64,000 nt of DNA, taken from positions 372,001-436,000 of the forward strand of contig JALBYC010000004.1 of NCBI GenBank assembly GCA_023212645.1, in the 5' to 3' direction. Source of the stretch: Farysia itapuensis (lineage: Eukaryota > Basidiomycota > Ustilaginomycetes > Ustilaginales > Ustilaginaceae). Shown here piece after piece: positions 40,354-49,583 of the stretch (positions are counted from its first letter, which is position 1; the number at the start of each line of letters is the position of its first letter). The notes below the pieces were generated by a model. That model was not told where the DNA came from, did no database searches, and saw nothing but the letters and a program-made list of their open reading frames with translations. The translations under genes and the position numbers were made by a program.

Positions 40354-41365
40354 ATGCTGATCTCGACCACGGCCTCCTCTCAGCGCAGGTCGCTTGTGGC
40401 TGCTTTCCGGGCTCTGGATGGTGCTGCTTCCAGCTCATCGTCACCGATGCGTCTCGGACCGCCTTTGATTTTGCGTACCTTCATGAATGATAGCGCAAAC
40501 GCCGGACCCTACACAAACCCGTGGACAGCGCCATTACCTTCATCCACCACATCCCGCCAGCAGCGTCCAAAAGCCGTCCTGTCGGCGCGGGTCTTTACTG
40601 CACCTTCATCTGCAACACCTTCTGCCACTTCATCTTCCAGCACAACTCCAGTTGGCCAATTGAGGTCAAACAAGCTCTTCTCCACAACGTCCTACCGCAA
40701 CGCCCATCATTTTGATACGCAGGCATTTGCGCAGCGGCTAGAAGCATCGGGCGTGTCCAAAGAGCAGGCAGACACTTTGACAGAAGCGCTGCGCGACGTC
40801 ATCGACGAGAGCATCTCGAATCTGGCCAAGAATCTGGTGACACGCGAGGAGGGTGAAAAGACCACATATACACAGAAAGTCGACTTTACACGGCTCAAAT
40901 CTGAGTTGCAGCTTCTCGAGCGCAACGACTTTGCCGTCATGAAGAGCGAGAACGAGCGCCTGATGGCCGACGTGGAGAAGCTAAAGCAACGGCTTCGAGA
41001 GGAGATTACTCGCACCACAGCCGGCGTCCGTCTGGATCTCAATCTGGAAAAAGGTGAGTTGATGTGTTGCAGTCCAAGAGGGGGACTCTTGCTGATTCAG
41101 AGTGTGCGCTGTAGGACGCATAAGGGACGAATCATCGGTCCATGCTCTCAAGATCAAGGAGGTAGACACTCGAATCGAGTCCGAAATCGCAGGACTGCGT
41201 ACAAGTATTCAGAGCGCCAAGTTCAACGTCTTGCAGGTAAGTGCATGCGTATGGGTGACAACACCGAATTTTGCTAACCATTGTCGGTGTCTGCGGTAGT
41301 ACTTGGTTGGTGTAGCCACCGGTGCGGGTGCCTTGCTCCTTGCCTACCTTAGAATGTTCCGTTAG
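40354..41365 (+). CDS. FMP32: DUF1640 mitochondrial coiled-coil protein (Fmp32/MCUR1 family)
   Basis: Exons 40354-41053, 41115-41236 and 41300-41365 give 295 aa. DUF1640 proteins (yeast Fmp32/YFL046W, human CCDC90/MCUR1) sit in the mitochondrial inner membrane; roles proposed in the literature include proline metabolism, complex IV assembly and calcium uptake. The N-terminal about 110 residues are Ser/Ala/Arg-rich with few acids (presequence). Then comes FDTQAFAQRLEASGVSKEQADTL, a typical DUF1640 start, followed by a long coiled coil (LKSELQLLERNDFAVMKSENERL, ADVEKLKQRLREEI). The C-terminal helix is YLVGVATGAGALLLAYLRMF, the membrane anchor, which exists only after splicing of intron 2. Confidence 0.9.
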
Positions 41366-41901
41366 AGCATGTGGTCGTTGCAAAGGGAAACAGCGTTTGG
41401 TCTAAATGTGCTGCTTGTGCTGCTGAACAACTCGGAGCGCGACTTGAAGCCTACCGATCTCTTGGGTGCAAGGGCGGGTACTACTCGTCCGACGTGAGTG
41501 AGTCCGGCAAGCTCCAAGCGAGCCCCCAAGCGAGGTCTCTTACACCGTTTGCCTTCACGGAAATATTGAATTTAAGTTGCCGCACAAATCGGCGGGTGAA
41601 GGACAACCATTCATCAACGATCCTACGATATCGAGCGAGCTCGTCAACATGTTTGCACTGTACTTTCTCGGTTCATCGGTGGGTCCTGGTGGAGTGACGA
41701 CCCTGCATGCTTGCTCCTGAGCCGTGTGAGGTGTGTGTTTGCGCCCCATGCACTCGTGGCAAAACCCACGCTAATCTATGTTGTCTCATATCTCTGCTTG
41801 GCCGTAGCCGAGATTAAAGATTGTCCTCCTGCTATATAGTTGCCGACAGGTGAAGACCTTGTTCCTTCTTCACCTCTGCCAGAGCCCTCTTCGCACATAC
41901 G
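41366..41901. other. Intergenic, promoter of gamma-glutamyltransferase
   Basis: 536 bp with no gene. A TATATA match at 41833-41838, about 65 bp before the start codon at 41902, is a plausible TATA box. Confidence 0.5.
41833..41838 (+). promoter_or_regulatory. Candidate TATA box of gamma-glutamyltransferase
   Basis: The hexamer TATATA lies 64-69 bp upstream of the ATG at 41902, a normal place for a fungal TATA element. Weak evidence because AT hexamers arise by chance. Confidence 0.4.
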
Positions 41902-43701
41902 ATGATTGCTCGTGTCGCGATTTGCATCGCCCTAGCTACGAGCCTCGTCCAGGCATCGCCAGTGAAGTTGGAACTGCGAAACAGTCAGCCCTCCTTCTAT
42001 GGTGGTCCGTCTCAGGGGAATGCACCAGAGTATAGCGTGCGAGGAACCAACGGCGCGGTGTCTTCGGAAGTCGACATTTGCTCAAACATTGGCGTTCAGC
42101 TACTCCAACAGGGCGGGTCTGCGGTCGATGCCCTGGTCGGTACGGTGCTGTGTGTCGGCTCCATCGCCTCCTACCACTCGGGACTAGGCGGAGGTGGACA
42201 TGCTTTGCTGCGGACAGAAGGAGGCTCGGAGTATCATCACATCGACTTCCGTGAGACGGCGCCAGCCGCTTCCACGGAGGACATGTACTCTGCCAACCCT
42301 GTCAAGAGTGCCTCGCTCTATGGCGGCCTCGCCGTAGGCACTCCCGGAGAGCCCATGGCCTGGTATCAGCTTCACCAAAAGTACGGCAAGCTTACCTGGA
42401 AGCAGGTCTTCCAGCCTGCTATCAAGCTGAATGAGGACGGCTTCAGGGTGACAGCCGAGCTGGCCAAGGCAATCAACGTTACCCAATACCCATTCCTCTG
42501 CACCGAATCGCTTTGGGCAGAAGTGTACTGTCCCAACGGCGAGCCTGCTGTGCTTGGACAGACCATCAAGAAACCTCGCCTTGCAAAGACTCTGAAGCTG
42601 ATTGCCAACCATGGCATCAAGCCTTTCTATCACGGATCAATTGCCGATGACATTGTGAATACAGTTCAGAACAACACCGTCTACAATGGCATCATGACCA
42701 AGCACGATCTGGCCAACTACACGATCCAGTTCCGCAAACCCAACAATGTCACCATCCGTGACGGCAAGTACAAGGTGTTTGGAACTGTGGCACCGTCTTC
42801 AGGCAATGTGGTGCTCTCCACATTGCTGACCGCAGATCAGTACGGCAAAGATCAGCTGGACAATGCCAATATCTCAACACATCGTCTGATCGAAGCTAAC
42901 AAGTTTTCCTACGGAGAGCGATCAACGTACGGTGATCCCGCTCCCGAATTTGGATACGGCAATGTCACTTACCTTCAACACCAGTATCTGCGGCTGGACT
43001 ATGCTCAAGAGAAGAAGAGCAAAATCTCAGACTCGAGCACGTTCAACACGACTTACTATAACCCCTCCAACAGCAGCATTCTTACCGACCACGGAACGTC
43101 TGCGCTGACTGTTGTCGACGGTGATGGAATGGCCATTTCGCTCACCACGACGATCAACACATTCTGGGGCTCGACGCTTATGACCGAGCATGGCTTCCCG
43201 CTCAACAACGAAATGGACGACTTTTCCTCCCCCAACTCGTCCAACTTCTTCGGCTACGTGCCCACCGCTGCCAACTACATTCGTCCTGGCAAGCGACCGC
43301 TGTCTTCCATCTCTGCGGTTATTGCCGAGTGCGTGAAAACGGGAGAGCTCAAGCTTTCGACATCTTCCGCTGGCGGATCGCGCATCATTACTGCTGTTAC
43401 GCAAGTCGCTTACAACGTTCTGTTTGATGGTATGAACGCACAAAAGGCACTAGCTCAGCCACGATGGCACGACCAGCTTTCGCCCAACCAGACCACGGTA
43501 GAATCTCCCGCTCCCCAGCTTCCCGGTGGTTTCGCAGGCTTCAGCAACCAGACTGCCGCCTTCCTTGAGAGCGTGGGACACAACGTCTCCTGGACACCTA
43601 TCGGCAGTTCTACCGCACAAGCGGTCCAGAGATTCAACAACGGCACCCTTCTTGCCGCCACCGAAGTACGACAGTTAGCAGCCCGTGGAGCCGCGTTTTA
43701 G
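41902..43701 (+). CDS. Secreted gamma-glutamyltransferase
   Basis: Single exon, 599 aa. Gamma-glutamyltransferases cleave or transfer the gamma-glutamyl group of glutathione. Residues 1-18 form a signal peptide (MIARVAICIALATSLVQA). Family motifs: GTNGAVSSEVDICSNIG, GGSAVDALVGTVLCVG, SGLGGGGHALLR, the Arg in FRETAPA, and the autocleavage region DHGTSALTVVD, with Thr399 as the expected nucleophile that becomes the N-terminus of the small subunit. LTTTINTFWGS, LNNEMDDFSSP, KRPLSSISAVIAE and SSAGGSRI follow, all in order. Many N-x-S/T sites fit a secreted glycoprotein. The C-terminus has no GPI-type hydrophobic end. It could be vacuolar instead, as in yeast Ecm38. Confidence 0.93.
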   Translation: MIARVAICIALATSLVQASPVKLELRNSQPSFYGGPSQGNAPEYSVRGTNGAVSSEVDICSNIGVQLLQQGGSAVDALVGTVLCVGSIASYHSGLGGGGHALLRTEGGSEYHHIDFRETAPAASTEDMYSANPVKSASLYGGLAVGTPGEPMAWYQLHQKYGKLTWKQVFQPAIKLNEDGFRVTAELAKAINVTQYPFLCTESLWAEVYCPNGEPAVLGQTIKKPRLAKTLKLIANHGIKPFYHGSIADDIVNTVQNNTVYNGIMTKHDLANYTIQFRKPNNVTIRDGKYKVFGTVAPSSGNVVLSTLLTADQYGKDQLDNANISTHRLIEANKFSYGERSTYGDPAPEFGYGNVTYLQHQYLRLDYAQEKKSKISDSSTFNTTYYNPSNSSILTDHGTSALTVVDGDGMAISLTTTINTFWGSTLMTEHGFPLNNEMDDFSSPNSSNFFGYVPTAANYIRPGKRPLSSISAVIAECVKTGELKLSTSSAGGSRIITAVTQVAYNVLFDGMNAQKALAQPRWHDQLSPNQTTVESPAPQLPGGFAGFSNQTAAFLESVGHNVSWTPIGSSTAQAVQRFNNGTLLAATEVRQLAARGAAF

Positions 43702-44172
43702 ACAATCACTAATTTTGAGACCTCTGAAGAGCGTAACCCCCGTACAAACTGGATCACCTTCAAACTGTCAAATGGTCTATCTTGTGCAGCCAAGCCCGCG
43801 TGACGTTGTGGGAATAGTAGCGATTGTGTACACTAGAGGACTGACATCTGCTTGTGTCTGACGATGAACATTGTGTGCTCAACGCTCTCTTGTTACGCTT
43901 CGGTAATAGGGGGTATCATCGTGTAAATTTTCGATTTATCATGACTTTTGTGCATTTAACAGGCTCCCGACCCTGGTAAATGCACATCGTGATAAATCGG
44001 ACTTTTGGCGGGGGAAAAATCTAAAGTATCGAAATAGACCCTGGCTTACCGGCTTCTGCGGGAGTGCGGGGTCAGGCTTGCCGATGTCTTACCGCGGGTA
44101 TCACCAGACCTCTCCACAGCTGCGTTGCTTGCCTTGTCTTTCTGTCCTCAGCATTGAGTAGCTGATCTCAAG
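43702..44172. other. Intergenic with a strong inverted repeat
   Basis: 471 bp between two + strand genes. The centre (43932-43999) forms a long imperfect hairpin described separately. No gene seen. Confidence 0.6.
43932..43999. repeat. 68-bp imperfect inverted repeat
   Basis: Left arm 43932-43958 and right arm 43977-43999 are reverse complements over CGATTTATCA and TGTGCATTTA, with a 7-for-3 base bulge between these two blocks (the T of the second block is shared with the left arm's TTTTG). The loop of 18 bases is GC-rich. It lies about 230 bp after the gamma-glutamyltransferase stop codon, and the arms are much more AT-rich than the loop. It could be a small MITE-like element, an RNA hairpin in a 3' end, or a protein site. 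Confidence 0.75.
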
Positions 44173-45846
44173 ATGCCATCCGCAGCCAACACTGAGCTGT
44201 CGCAAGGCGTGCCGGACGGAGCTGGTCGTAATGAGCGTTCGTCTTATGTCCTGACACAGGGCGCGCTCGAGATGCCCATGGTTTCGTCAGCATCGAGACT
44301 GCCTACACCGCCCTCACTTCATCATCCTCTGCCGGCAAATCTGCTGCACTGTACGCTGTTTGCATCGTATGATTTGGTCGCGCCGCATCCTGTGCCGTTC
44401 TGTCTGGTCGGCTGTCCAGCTACTCACGCTCGCGGCGAGTCGTCTGCCACGTCAAAACACGTTGTCACAAAGCGAGTCACTCGTCTTCGCAAAAGGTTTG
44501 GTGTTCAGATCCCACTGCCGTACTTGGGGTCCAGTGACGCCGCCAATGCTGAGCTGTACGCTTTTCTGCCGCACTCGCATCCGCGCAATGCTCAGGAAAT
44601 GGCTGCGCGCGCTGGCAACCTCGCCAGCAGACGACGCATCTCGCTCTTCCAGGCACAGGGCAAGGAGCTGACCGGCATCGTGTCCAGACCACTGGTTGAG
44701 CGTGTTGTCTCGGCTCTTTATGCAGGACAAGGTATCTACAATCGTATGGCAATCTTCCCAGCCCAGGCGGTGCTCACGTATGGCGCCCACTCGTCACAAG
44801 ACTCAGCAGCCGCAACGCAAGGGGACAAGAAGCGGAACTCGTGGCTGTCTCGCATCAAGTCTCGAGGCAAATCGTCCCCTGACAACGAAGAGGAGACTCC
44901 CTCTCCAGTGCAAGCAGTTGCACATGATGGGAGCAAACCAGCTTTTGTCAAAGTCGGCATGATGTTTGCAACCCTCGATCTTCTCTCACCCCCGCCGCGG
45001 TTTCTGGAGTCCAAAGGACCATACCCAAAGGAGATGAATCGGGTTTCGTCTGCGGAAGCAGACAAAGCCTTGAAGCAATTGGCCGAGTTTGATCGGATGA
45101 CGGACGCGCAGCGCTATGAGGTGTATGCCTGGCAACAGGATCAAGCCGGAACCTCGCTGCTCAACGCAACGCTTAAAGCTCTAGAGCGGAGAGGAGGGAT
45201 CTGGACCGAAGCGGGACGACTCACCACGCCGAGCTGTCGGAATCCACGCCCCAAAGAACGGGCAAGGTTCCTGGTCAAAGGTGTGTTCCCAGAACGCTTC
45301 GTCCATCGCTGTAAGTTCTATCGCGCCCGAGGTTTCGAGCCCATGCCCAGTGACCTCGAGCCACCGCAGGTTGCAAAGTTCGGCTACCCGATCATGGTTC
45401 ATACAGTCGACGAACGACTTGGCGCAGGCGGCGCCGATTCGCAGATCGATCTCACTGCATTCGCCTCCCCTGCCGATTCCACCGTTGCTTTTGCACCCGT
45501 CACCTCACGCACCAATGAGGAAGACGTACCCTCCACGGACTGGGAGTGGGACGAAACCGATCTTAACCACAACCTTCCCTCCGGCCCACCGCCCTTTTCA
45601 ACAACGGACCAGGGTCTACCAGCTCAACAGGATGCGCTGCCTACTTATACCTCTGCACAGCTTGAAAGGATCAATGGTGTGGGGTTGGATTCATCTGCCG
45701 CACTGGATGTTGTGGAGCAGGAGCAAGACTTTTTCGAAGGCTGGAGCATCGGCGTGACAGAAGAGCCCTTCAAGAGCGGCGGCTGGATAGAGAGCATGGG
45801 TAGCGGCAGTGCCACCTGGTTCGCCGGCGTTTCTGGCGGGCTCTAA
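44173..45846 (+). CDS. Unknown protein, 557 aa
   Basis: Single exon; no family recognised. The N-terminus is Ser/Pro-rich and followed by a well-composed region (NLLHCTLFASYDLVAPHPVPFCLVGCPA) with hydrophobic clusters. A Lys/Ser-rich insert (RNSWLSRIKSRGKSSPDNEE) precedes KVGMMFATLDLLSPPPRF. Later segments include FDRMTDAQRYEVYAWQQD and LVKGVFPERFVHRCKFY. The C-terminal about 120 residues are acidic and rich in Trp/Asp/Phe (DWEWDETDLN, DFFEGWSIG). No signal peptide or membrane helix is visible, so a cytosolic or nuclear site is likely. It is framed by a plausible start (C/T-rich leader) and a short 90-bp gap to the next stop codon. Composition supports a real gene; function cannot be given. 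Confidence 0.65.
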   Translation: MPSAANTELSQGVPDGAGRNERSSYVLTQGALEMPMVSSASRLPTPPSLHHPLPANLLHCTLFASYDLVAPHPVPFCLVGCPATHARGESSATSKHVVTKRVTRLRKRFGVQIPLPYLGSSDAANAELYAFLPHSHPRNAQEMAARAGNLASRRRISLFQAQGKELTGIVSRPLVERVVSALYAGQGIYNRMAIFPAQAVLTYGAHSSQDSAAATQGDKKRNSWLSRIKSRGKSSPDNEEETPSPVQAVAHDGSKPAFVKVGMMFATLDLLSPPPRFLESKGPYPKEMNRVSSAEADKALKQLAEFDRMTDAQRYEVYAWQQDQAGTSLLNATLKALERRGGIWTEAGRLTTPSCRNPRPKERARFLVKGVFPERFVHRCKFYRARGFEPMPSDLEPPQVAKFGYPIMVHTVDERLGAGGADSQIDLTAFASPADSTVAFAPVTSRTNEEDVPSTDWEWDETDLNHNLPSGPPPFSTTDQGLPAQQDALPTYTSAQLERINGVGLDSSAALDVVEQEQDFFEGWSIGVTEEPFKSGGWIESMGSGSATWFAGVSGGL

Positions 45847-45936
45847 GCCTCATTGTACCGCACCGCTAAAGAAACCCAGTAGCACAAGATTCGTGGTAAA
45901 CACATCTCTTTGAATTCCATTTTGATACTATTGTAT

Positions 45937-47778
45937 TCATTCCCCACGCAACGATAGCATGACTCTAGACAAAGGCACGTTGCATCCGACGATAGTCGAA
46001 CCGTCCGACTTGAGCACGTTGCTCGGGTTTTCATCCTGTCTGGATTGAATCGGACGACCTCTGCCCGAGATCCAGCCGCGCTCAGAGGCAGCGATGAACA
46101 GATTAGGTAGCGCCATGACCTGATGTTTCTTGGAGCCTGGGCTCGATATCTGTGCTGCAGGCTGAGACGTTATCGCATCAGAGGAGGGTGGAAGTGAGAG
46201 GAACAAGAAGCGTGGCGTTACCCAAGCGCTCGGATCCGGGCCGGGGATTTCAATGGCACTAGGCCGCAAAGGCTGACCACTGCGCTGATAATCTGGATCG
46301 GTCTGATAGAATTGTGCATAGGTCTTCATCGTGCCCTGCTCATTCCCAGGCCCAGGCCCAAGGTCGATATCGGTCTCGACTGACAGAGTTCCGCGCGATG
46401 GATGGCCCGAAAGGATGCGCGCGACCAACAATGGTTCTTCGGCCTTTGCGTCGGCACTGCGGAAGATGGCGATGTAGAAATCTTCCTCTTTTTTCACGCT
46501 TGAAGCGATGCTCCTCGCCTGACTTTCCGACATCGCACTTGTGTCGACGTGGGCGCCAGCCGGCTGTGTGCGAGCCTGAATGTCTCGCAGAAACTGCTGA
46601 GCGGCGTTGGCTTTGTCCAGAGACGAGATGATGTTGCCCTGAGCGGCGCTGATCTTTCGACGCGCCCCAAATGGCTTCAGTCCCTCAAACCACGTGCTGA
46701 CGGCAGGTATCGCGATCGAATCTTGTGCCTGACCAGTACTGGCATCGAAGTTGGCGACCAGAGCCACGCCAACGGCTCCATCAGCGTGGATACTATCACT
46801 TGAGCCAGGTATCGACAGCAACATTGTTTGATCCCTTCCCGTTTCAAAAGGTGTTGGTGGCGCTAACAGACCCAGTACGGAGCTGGACGGAAACCGATTT
46901 GCCAAACCTTCGACCAACCCTTGCGACGATGGGTCTGAGAAGACGAGAAACGATGCAGCTGCATTCGGATTGAGCTTTGCCAGCGCCTCGGGAATTTTGC
47001 CCTCCAGATTTTCGCGACCCCAAATCTCTTTCCAGTCACGACCACCGCCGGACTCCTCTTGCACATTGTCGTCAAGAAGATCAGACTGTCGTTCAGTGCC
47101 TTGTTTCCAGGACGCTTTGCGGTCCATCCATCGACCTACTGCAACCTCTGACTTGCCAGGAATTGTCGACCTGAAGGGAACAGCGTTTGTACCGGGCAGT
47201 AGCGAAAGCGAGACTGAAAACAAGGTAGGTGTCGAGAGGGGAGGCGCGTCTGCCTCGAGTGCATTAGCAGGTATCAAGGACGATGGCAAGGGAGATGATA
47301 GCAAGCCGACGCGTGCAATGTTGGACGATGCTTTTTCTTTTGCACCTGCGCTATTCCCGTGTTCTAGTTCGGATCCTTGCAGCATAGCGACCGCTTCGCC
47401 CAAGTACTTTGATGGCAGATCCTTACTGAGTGCAAACAGCAATACATGATCGTGCGAGCCACTGCTGGACGAAGATTTCGAGGCTGAGGGTGGAGGACCA
47501 AGGCGCGACACCATCGAAGTCATGCCCTGCAGAGTCGATCTCAAGGCTATTAGCAATCCCTGCGGTGTTTCTGAGAAGAGTGTCAATGTCTGAGCGGTGG
47601 CCAAGGGCTGTTTCGGCTTCCATGATGATGGTTTAGCTGCGGACCCCGAGGCCTGCGAAGGGCCACCGGAGTGGTGCGGTGTGTTTGCTGCTTGTGCATA
47701 ATATCTTGCACCGCGAAGTAGAGCTGGTAAGCGTCTTGTTCGGTCCAAGCCACTTGCCTTGTGCAGTGGGGCTAGCAT
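45937..47778 (-). CDS. FIST-domain-like protein with mitochondrial presequence
   Basis: Single exon, 613 aa from ATG 47778; the longer frame is a GTG opening that would cross the EMC8 promoter and start. The N-terminus MLAPLHKASGLDRTRRLPALLRGARYYAQ is a good mitochondrial presequence (Arg/Leu-rich, few acids). Later segments resemble FIST sensor domains: HDHVLLFALSKDLP early, VLGLLAPPTPFETGRDQTMLL and GAVGVALVANFD in the middle, and a FIST_C-like AQGNIISSLDKANAAQQFL before the end. FIST domains occur in bacterial signalling proteins and in FBXO22-type proteins and are thought to bind small ligands such as amino acids. Their job in fungal mitochondria is not known to me. The family call is tentative. 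Confidence 0.55.
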   Translation of the reverse strand: MLAPLHKASGLDRTRRLPALLRGARYYAQAANTPHHSGGPSQASGSAAKPSSWKPKQPLATAQTLTLFSETPQGLLIALRSTLQGMTSMVSRLGPPPSASKSSSSSGSHDHVLLFALSKDLPSKYLGEAVAMLQGSELEHGNSAGAKEKASSNIARVGLLSSPLPSSLIPANALEADAPPLSTPTLFSVSLSLLPGTNAVPFRSTIPGKSEVAVGRWMDRKASWKQGTERQSDLLDDNVQEESGGGRDWKEIWGRENLEGKIPEALAKLNPNAAASFLVFSDPSSQGLVEGLANRFPSSSVLGLLAPPTPFETGRDQTMLLSIPGSSDSIHADGAVGVALVANFDASTGQAQDSIAIPAVSTWFEGLKPFGARRKISAAQGNIISSLDKANAAQQFLRDIQARTQPAGAHVDTSAMSESQARSIASSVKKEEDFYIAIFRSADAKAEEPLLVARILSGHPSRGTLSVETDIDLGPGPGNEQGTMKTYAQFYQTDPDYQRSGQPLRPSAIEIPGPDPSAWVTPRFLFLSLPPSSDAITSQPAAQISSPGSKKHQVMALPNLFIAASERGWISGRGRPIQSRQDENPSNVLKSDGSTIVGCNVPLSRVMLSLRGE

Positions 47779-47971
47779 CTCGACGTAGCTGGAAGAAAGC
47801 AAGCTCGCTGAGCTTATTCTGACAGGTCGGGCGAAGCCAGGCCTCCACACCCCGATCTGGGTGAGCGAAAAAGCCCATCTGCCGATTCCGATTCGAGAAG
47901 AAGCAATCCCACGCACGGACACAAGTCCCTCCCCTCCCTTCTTTACCAAGCCAGGTACTTCTTTGCACACA
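47779..47971. promoter_or_regulatory. Divergent promoter FIST-like / EMC8
   Basis: 193 bp between outward-facing start codons; shared promoter inferred. Confidence 0.4.
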
Positions 47972-48738
47972 ATGTCAACGACGACAAAAGCATCTTTATC
48001 GCATCTGGCGTACAAGAAGCTCGTGTTGCACTGCGCAAAGTATCCGTCGGCACGCGTCTTTGGCTTTCTCGTAGGATCCAAGACTGCGCAGGCAGTAGAA
48101 GTAGTTGATGCCCTGCCTCTCTCACACCACTGGACCAGCTTGTCGCCCATGGCCGAGGCTGGTCTCTCTCTGGTAAGACTTTAGATCGACATCGTGTAGC
48201 AAACTTGGCTAGCTGACTCTTCAATGCTGTTGAAATCTTGCAGGCTGTAACATACGCTGCGTCTAAGGGACTCAAGGTTGTTGGCTTGTACGAAGCACCT
48301 GAATTGCTAGGCCACCGAACACCGTCTGCACAGGCATCCAAGCTGACCGAGAAGATCGCTACGCTGATGACGAGTGACGCCCTTCTCCTGCTCGTCAACA
48401 ACGCAACGCTGTTGAGCACGAGCGATCACTCCCTTGTGCCCTACACTGTCGCACCTTTAAGTACAAATGGAAACAAAGGTAGCAACAACACAGCGAAAGA
48501 AGAAGCGAAAACAAAGTCCCTCGCCACGGAAAACGTCACCCTGAAGCAAGTTGCAAGAGTAAAGGAGTTGCAAGACGACGTGAGAAAGACTCACATTTGG
48601 ACTCAACTCCATGACTTTGACGGTACGTTTGTATTCTTGCTCAAAGCTGCGGCCATCGCTGACCTGCTTCCTCTGTTTTCAGACCACTTGGAAAACCCGA
48701 CGCTAGACTGGTTGCAGAACAGCGCGATAAGCACCTAG
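47972..48738 (+). CDS. EMC8: ER membrane protein complex subunit 8/9 (EMC8)
   Basis: Exons 47972-48172 and 48244-48738 join in phase 0 for 231 aa. EMC8/9 is a cytosolic MPN-like subunit of the ER membrane complex, which inserts tail-anchored and multipass proteins. Family features: LAYKKLVLHCAKYPSARVFGFLVG near the N-terminus, DALPLSHHWTSLSPMAEAGL, GLKVVGLYEAPE, and LHDFDGTFVFL..LENPTLDWLQN at the end. The metal-binding JAMM residues are absent, as expected for this non-catalytic family. A hydrophilic insert (NGNKGSNNTAKEEAKTK) lies in the second half. The start is the first in-frame ATG and gives the family N-terminus. Confidence 0.87.
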
Positions 48739-48773
48739 CTATATCATGTCATTGTTCCTCTAGTGCAACGTAT

Positions 48774-49544
48774 CTACTTGGACCTATTCTTGGCAAAGGC
48801 CTCTTTGACCGGCACTCCGTTCTTGATGTCTTTGAGGCAATTGGCGTCCTCGGCACGGCCTTTGAGGGCGAGGCGGATGACGTCTTCGACGTGGCTGGGT
48901 GGGATGACAACAACGCCGTCCAAGTCGGCGAGTACCAGGTCGCCCGGATTGACCGTGAGCGATGGGAAGACTGGGTTCTTGCCCTCGTCGGTGTGGGCGC
49001 TGGTTGGATCTGTGATAGTGACGGGCACCTGAAGTTCGGACGGACGCGTAAAAGGACTTTGACCAACAGTCGAATGACCTCTTGCAAACACGGGGAAGTG
49101 TGCATCGCGATGCTCTGCCAAATCACGACACCGGCCGTCAAGAACGACGCCCTGGAGACCTACATACTGAGCCCGGGCGGTCATGAGACCACCCCAGACA
49201 GCAGATCGCGTGTTTGACGGCGCTTGCACCACCATGACATGATCCGGGTAGTCGCGTGCTGCATCGACAAAGTGTGATGCAGGCTTGGGCGCCGAAGTGT
49301 CGCTCTGAGAGACCATCCTGACGGTATACGCCGGTCCGCAGATACGTGTCTCACCATCCAAATGCGCAGGTGAAAACAGCTCAATCCCAGGCAGAAAGCC
49401 GCCGTGTGGCACTTTGAGTTTCAACAGAGCGTCGGAAACCTGCAGATCCGCGCGCGCGCATCGCACGTAATAGAGCATCGTCAGCGCTGTTTGAACGTTG
49501 ATTGCATAAGAAGGAGCAGGGGAGAATAGTGACAGGATGTACAT
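48774..49544 (-). CDS. RraA-like aldolase/decarboxylase family protein
   Basis: 256 aa from ATG 49544; ATG 49478 is a second option and the true start is uncertain. The RraA-like family includes 4-hydroxy-4-methyl-2-oxoglutarate aldolases and oxaloacetate decarboxylases; yeast YER010C is the closest named relative I know. Core motifs: SDALLKLKVPHGGFLPGI, CGPAYTVRM, VWGGLMTARAQYVGLQGVVLDGRCRD with the substrate Arg and metal Asp, HFPVFARG, and NPGDLVLADLDGVVVIP. The segment before SDALLKL is short and odd compared with relatives (usually FSTCDVSDALLKL), so an upstream mini-exon is possible. The gene begins just 39 bp after the neighbouring SAP-protein stop codon on the same strand. Confidence 0.82.
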   Translation of the reverse strand: MYILSLFSPAPSYAINVQTALTMLYYVRCARADLQVSDALLKLKVPHGGFLPGIELFSPAHLDGETRICGPAYTVRMVSQSDTSAPKPASHFVDAARDYPDHVMVVQAPSNTRSAVWGGLMTARAQYVGLQGVVLDGRCRDLAEHRDAHFPVFARGHSTVGQSPFTRPSELQVPVTITDPTSAHTDEGKNPVFPSLTVNPGDLVLADLDGVVVIPPSHVEDVIRLALKGRAEDANCLKDIKNGVPVKEAFAKNRSK

Positions 49545-49583
49545 ATGTGCAGGTCTGGACGAAGGTAGGAGGAGGGGGAGGAA

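Noticed and set aside
41833..43701. Gamma-glutamyltransferase plus fuconate genes as part of a secondary-metabolite cluster
   Set aside because: No backbone synthase, transporter or P450 is near; neighbours are housekeeping genes.
45937..48150. Longer 737-aa version of the FIST-like protein
   Set aside because: Begins at a GTG and would run through the divergent promoter into EMC8; the ATG at 47778 starts a proper presequence.
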